A stretch of DNA of 64,000 nucleotides, taken from Pelodera strongyloides (taxonomy: Eukaryota > Nematoda > Chromadorea > Rhabditida > Rhabditidae). Positions 62,411-64,000 of this stretch are shown here, piece after piece. The first letter of the stretch is position 1; every line of letters begins with the position of its first letter. Both the position numbers and the translations under genes were made by a program. The stretch spans positions 372,001-436,000 of the forward strand of contig JAANDG010000034.1 of assembly GCA_036852015.1 (NCBI GenBank), written 5' to 3'. Below the pieces are notes generated by a model that had not been told where the DNA came from, did no database searches, and saw nothing but the letters and a program-made list of their open reading frames with translations.

Positions 62411-62519
62411 TATTTCAGATAAGGCTTTATTCATAGGTGGTATGTGATGTACATGTATATATGTAATAAAATGCATTAAACGCATACTAATTACTAATTT
62501 ACTAAATTATTGCAAAATT

Positions 62520-62780
62520 TATTTATTATTGCCTCGAAAACGCCGCCTCGGCAAAAGCTAGGCAGCGATTTGCCGAGCTTTCGCCTCGACAATGCTCCGC
62601 GGCAAAACACGTGAAGGCAGCTAGGCATTGTCGGGGCAATTTTCACAGCATTAATGCTGTGAAAATTGCCCCGACAATGCCTAGCTGTTCAGTGGCGTCA
62701 CAGGGGGAATCCGCCTGAAAAACGCCGCGCCTCTCTCCCGTTGCCTGAAAAACGCCGCGCTTAATTTTTGCCATGAAAAA
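62520..62780. repeat. Word-repeat island continuing the GCCTCG / AACGCCG vocabulary
   Basis: GCCTCGAAAACGCCGCCTCG, TTGCCGAGCTTTCGCCTCG, CCTGAAAAACGCCGCGC (twice) and GGCGTTTTCCAGGCAACGGGAG, which inverts CTCCCGTTGCCTG. It contains the 70-base palindrome. Confidence 0.8.
62618..62687. repeat. Perfect 70-base palindrome
   Basis: Arms 62618-62652 and 62653-62687 are exact reverse complements with no spacer (centre CATT|AATG; outer ends CAGCTAGGCATTG). It would extrude as a 35-base-pair cruciform. It is inside a word-repeat island. Confidence 0.95.
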
Positions 62781-62872
62781 TCCACCCCGGCGTTTTCCAG
62801 GCAACGGGAGCAGTAATTTGACGAAAGGCGGCCGGCGGACAGTCCTCTCTCTCTTTTCCAATCCCCACGCAT

Positions 62873-62957
62873 GTGCGATTTGGCCGAGTGGTCTAAGCAG
62901 CGGACTAGTAATCCGAGTCAGTGTGCTTGTCGGCAGGTTCGATTCCTGTAAAGTGCT
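62873..62957 (+). repeat. Class-II tRNA-like sequence
   Basis: TGGCCGAGTGGTCTAAGCAG (A box), anticodon stem-loop GCGGACTAGTAATCCG with AGT in the anticodon position, a long variable arm and GCAGGTTCGATTCCTGT (T arm, B box). A Ser/Leu-type long variable arm with a Thr-type anticodon and a poorly paired acceptor stem argue for a pseudogene or SINE head. Confidence 0.6.
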
Positions 62958-63039
62958 TGTGTCTTGCAAAGCTGTATTAATATAAAATACATGCATTGCA
63001 AGCCATAAGCACTATCTTATTGTTGTGATTTTCCGTTTA

Positions 63040-63200
63040 AACGCCAAGAAAATGCCACCTTGGCGTTGGGCACGGCAAAAATTTGCCATGATAACGCCTA
63101 GAAAACGCCACCCTGGCGTTGGGTGCATCTCACCATGGCGTTTTCACGGCGTTTTCGCGGGTTTCTTCAGGCGGATTTGTCCCAGTGGTTGTTCAGCAAC
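63040..63200. repeat. Word-repeat island (GGCGTT / AACGCC vocabulary)
   Basis: AAACGCCA(A/C)..., GCCACC(T/C)TGGCGTTGGG twice, CATGGCGTTTTCACGGCGTTTTCGCGGG, and ATTTGCCATGATAACGCC. Same word set in both orientations as the island at 62520, on the other side of the tRNA-like sequence. Confidence 0.75.
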
Positions 63201-63495
63201 TTTGTTCAGTGGCGCACCGAAACAGGAGGGTGCACGGGTACGGGAACGCAAACAGGACTTGTACGTTCTGCCGCGTTCCTGTACGAATCCGCAGCATACG
63301 GTATTTTATCCATATTATTAAAAATAACAATTTTTTCGGCATTCTCATTTGAAAGAACGAAAATATAAAATACGCCCATTGAATAGAAAAATAACAACCA
63401 CATAATTTGCTCCAACAAATAGAAATGGTCTCGCTTTCTTCTACCTTTTTTTATACCCGAACCGTTATATATTCCCGATTTGATACATCGCCAAA

Positions 63496-63532
63496 GGGGG
63501 GGGGGGGGGGGGGGGGTGAAGGGGGGGGGGGG
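63496..63532. repeat. Poly(G) tracts of 21 and 12
   Basis: 21 G, then TGAA, then 12 G. Able to form G-quadruplexes; length may be imprecise because of sequencing. Confidence 0.9.
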
Positions 63533-64000
63533 TAGGATAGTTTTATTCAATTCAATAGGTATGTTCGTTCTGAGAGTTTATTTCTAATTTCCAATGTCAC
63601 TAACATAAACAGATTTGTCGTTTATTCTTCGTTCCAAACCCTGGCCACATTTCAGTCTATCGCAGCAGGGAGGAAAAAAACTATGTGTATATTCTTGCGT
63701 CGGAGGATTGGCCCTATTCACTTTACCACCCTCAAACCAACGTTTTGGGGTTTCAATGTATGGCAAAAATTGCCGGATTTTAGTATGGGAAAATTTACCG
63801 CTTATTAGGAACGATAATATGTACATATATTTTTTTGCGGCAGGTAGCCACGGACCCATTTTTTCAACACCTCGTTTTTGCTTATCATGCCGCTTTTTCT
63901 ATAAAAAGGATAAATTTAGATTAATGTAATTACGGTAAAACTCATACGAGATACCTATTTCATGCTTGGAAGCGGCTTACTGCTTAAGACATCTAAAACA
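63533..64000. other. No gene recognised
   Basis: Open frames exist on both strands up to about 100 codons but have no motif and no consistent splice context. Confidence 0.4.

Noticed and set aside
62643..62996. 117-codon minus-strand frame
   Set aside because: Crosses the palindrome, word repeats and a tRNA-like sequence; no coding motif.

Overview
The window is animal nuclear DNA, most likely from a rhabditid-type chromadorean nematode. The evidence: introns end almost uniformly in TTTCAG- or TTTAG-like acceptors with GTAAG/GTGAG donors; first coding exons sit 7-14 bases after such an acceptor, as expected of trans-spliced leaders; two genes are packed 63 bases apart like an operon; four perfect copies of the nematode telomere unit TTAGGC lie internally; and the isoleucyl-tRNA synthetase has nematode-like length. 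No rRNA, CRISPR or prokaryotic operon is visible. All gene models were built by hand from splice signals and reading-phase continuity; no search was run.

Left part (1-16 kb). The 3' end of a non-LTR retrotransposon (1-968) and a repeat array lie in or beside the last visible intron of a divergent SLC2-type sugar transporter on the minus strand (9057 down to 2491, continuing off the left edge). A poly(A)-tailed element coding only an ORF1-like protein lies at about 11.0-12.05 kb, and TIR elements fill much of the rest.

Middle (16-46 kb). Two paralogous allatostatin-C-like neuropeptide precursor genes face each other (16972-17472 plus; 24021-23544 minus) around a degraded transposon and satellite DNA. 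A highly divergent T-box-type gene (minus, 30902 to about 26621) follows, then a 14-exon secreted LRR-Ig protein (minus, 41180-33064, 3' end not resolved). The stretch 41.2-46.3 kb is mostly GA and AT arrays, telomere-like repeats and a MITE.

Right part (46-62 kb). Three housekeeping genes lie head to tail on the minus strand: cytosolic isoleucyl-tRNA synthetase (34 exons, complete), mitochondrial ribosomal protein mL42 (4 exons, complete) and the lipoyl(octanoyl) transferase LIPT2 (6 exons, complete). The last two are so close that they must be co-transcribed; the first may be in the same operon. The gene set joins cytosolic translation, mitochondrial translation and lipoylation of mitochondrial enzymes.

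The least ordinary feature is a class of short islands, mostly GC-rich, each built from its own small vocabulary of 8-25 base words repeated in direct and inverted orientation, often around a degenerate tRNA-like core (for example 25.6-26.1 kb and 62.15-63.2 kb, the latter holding a perfect 70-base palindrome). A second is a MITE family whose three copies here each end 5-15 bases before a 3' splice site.
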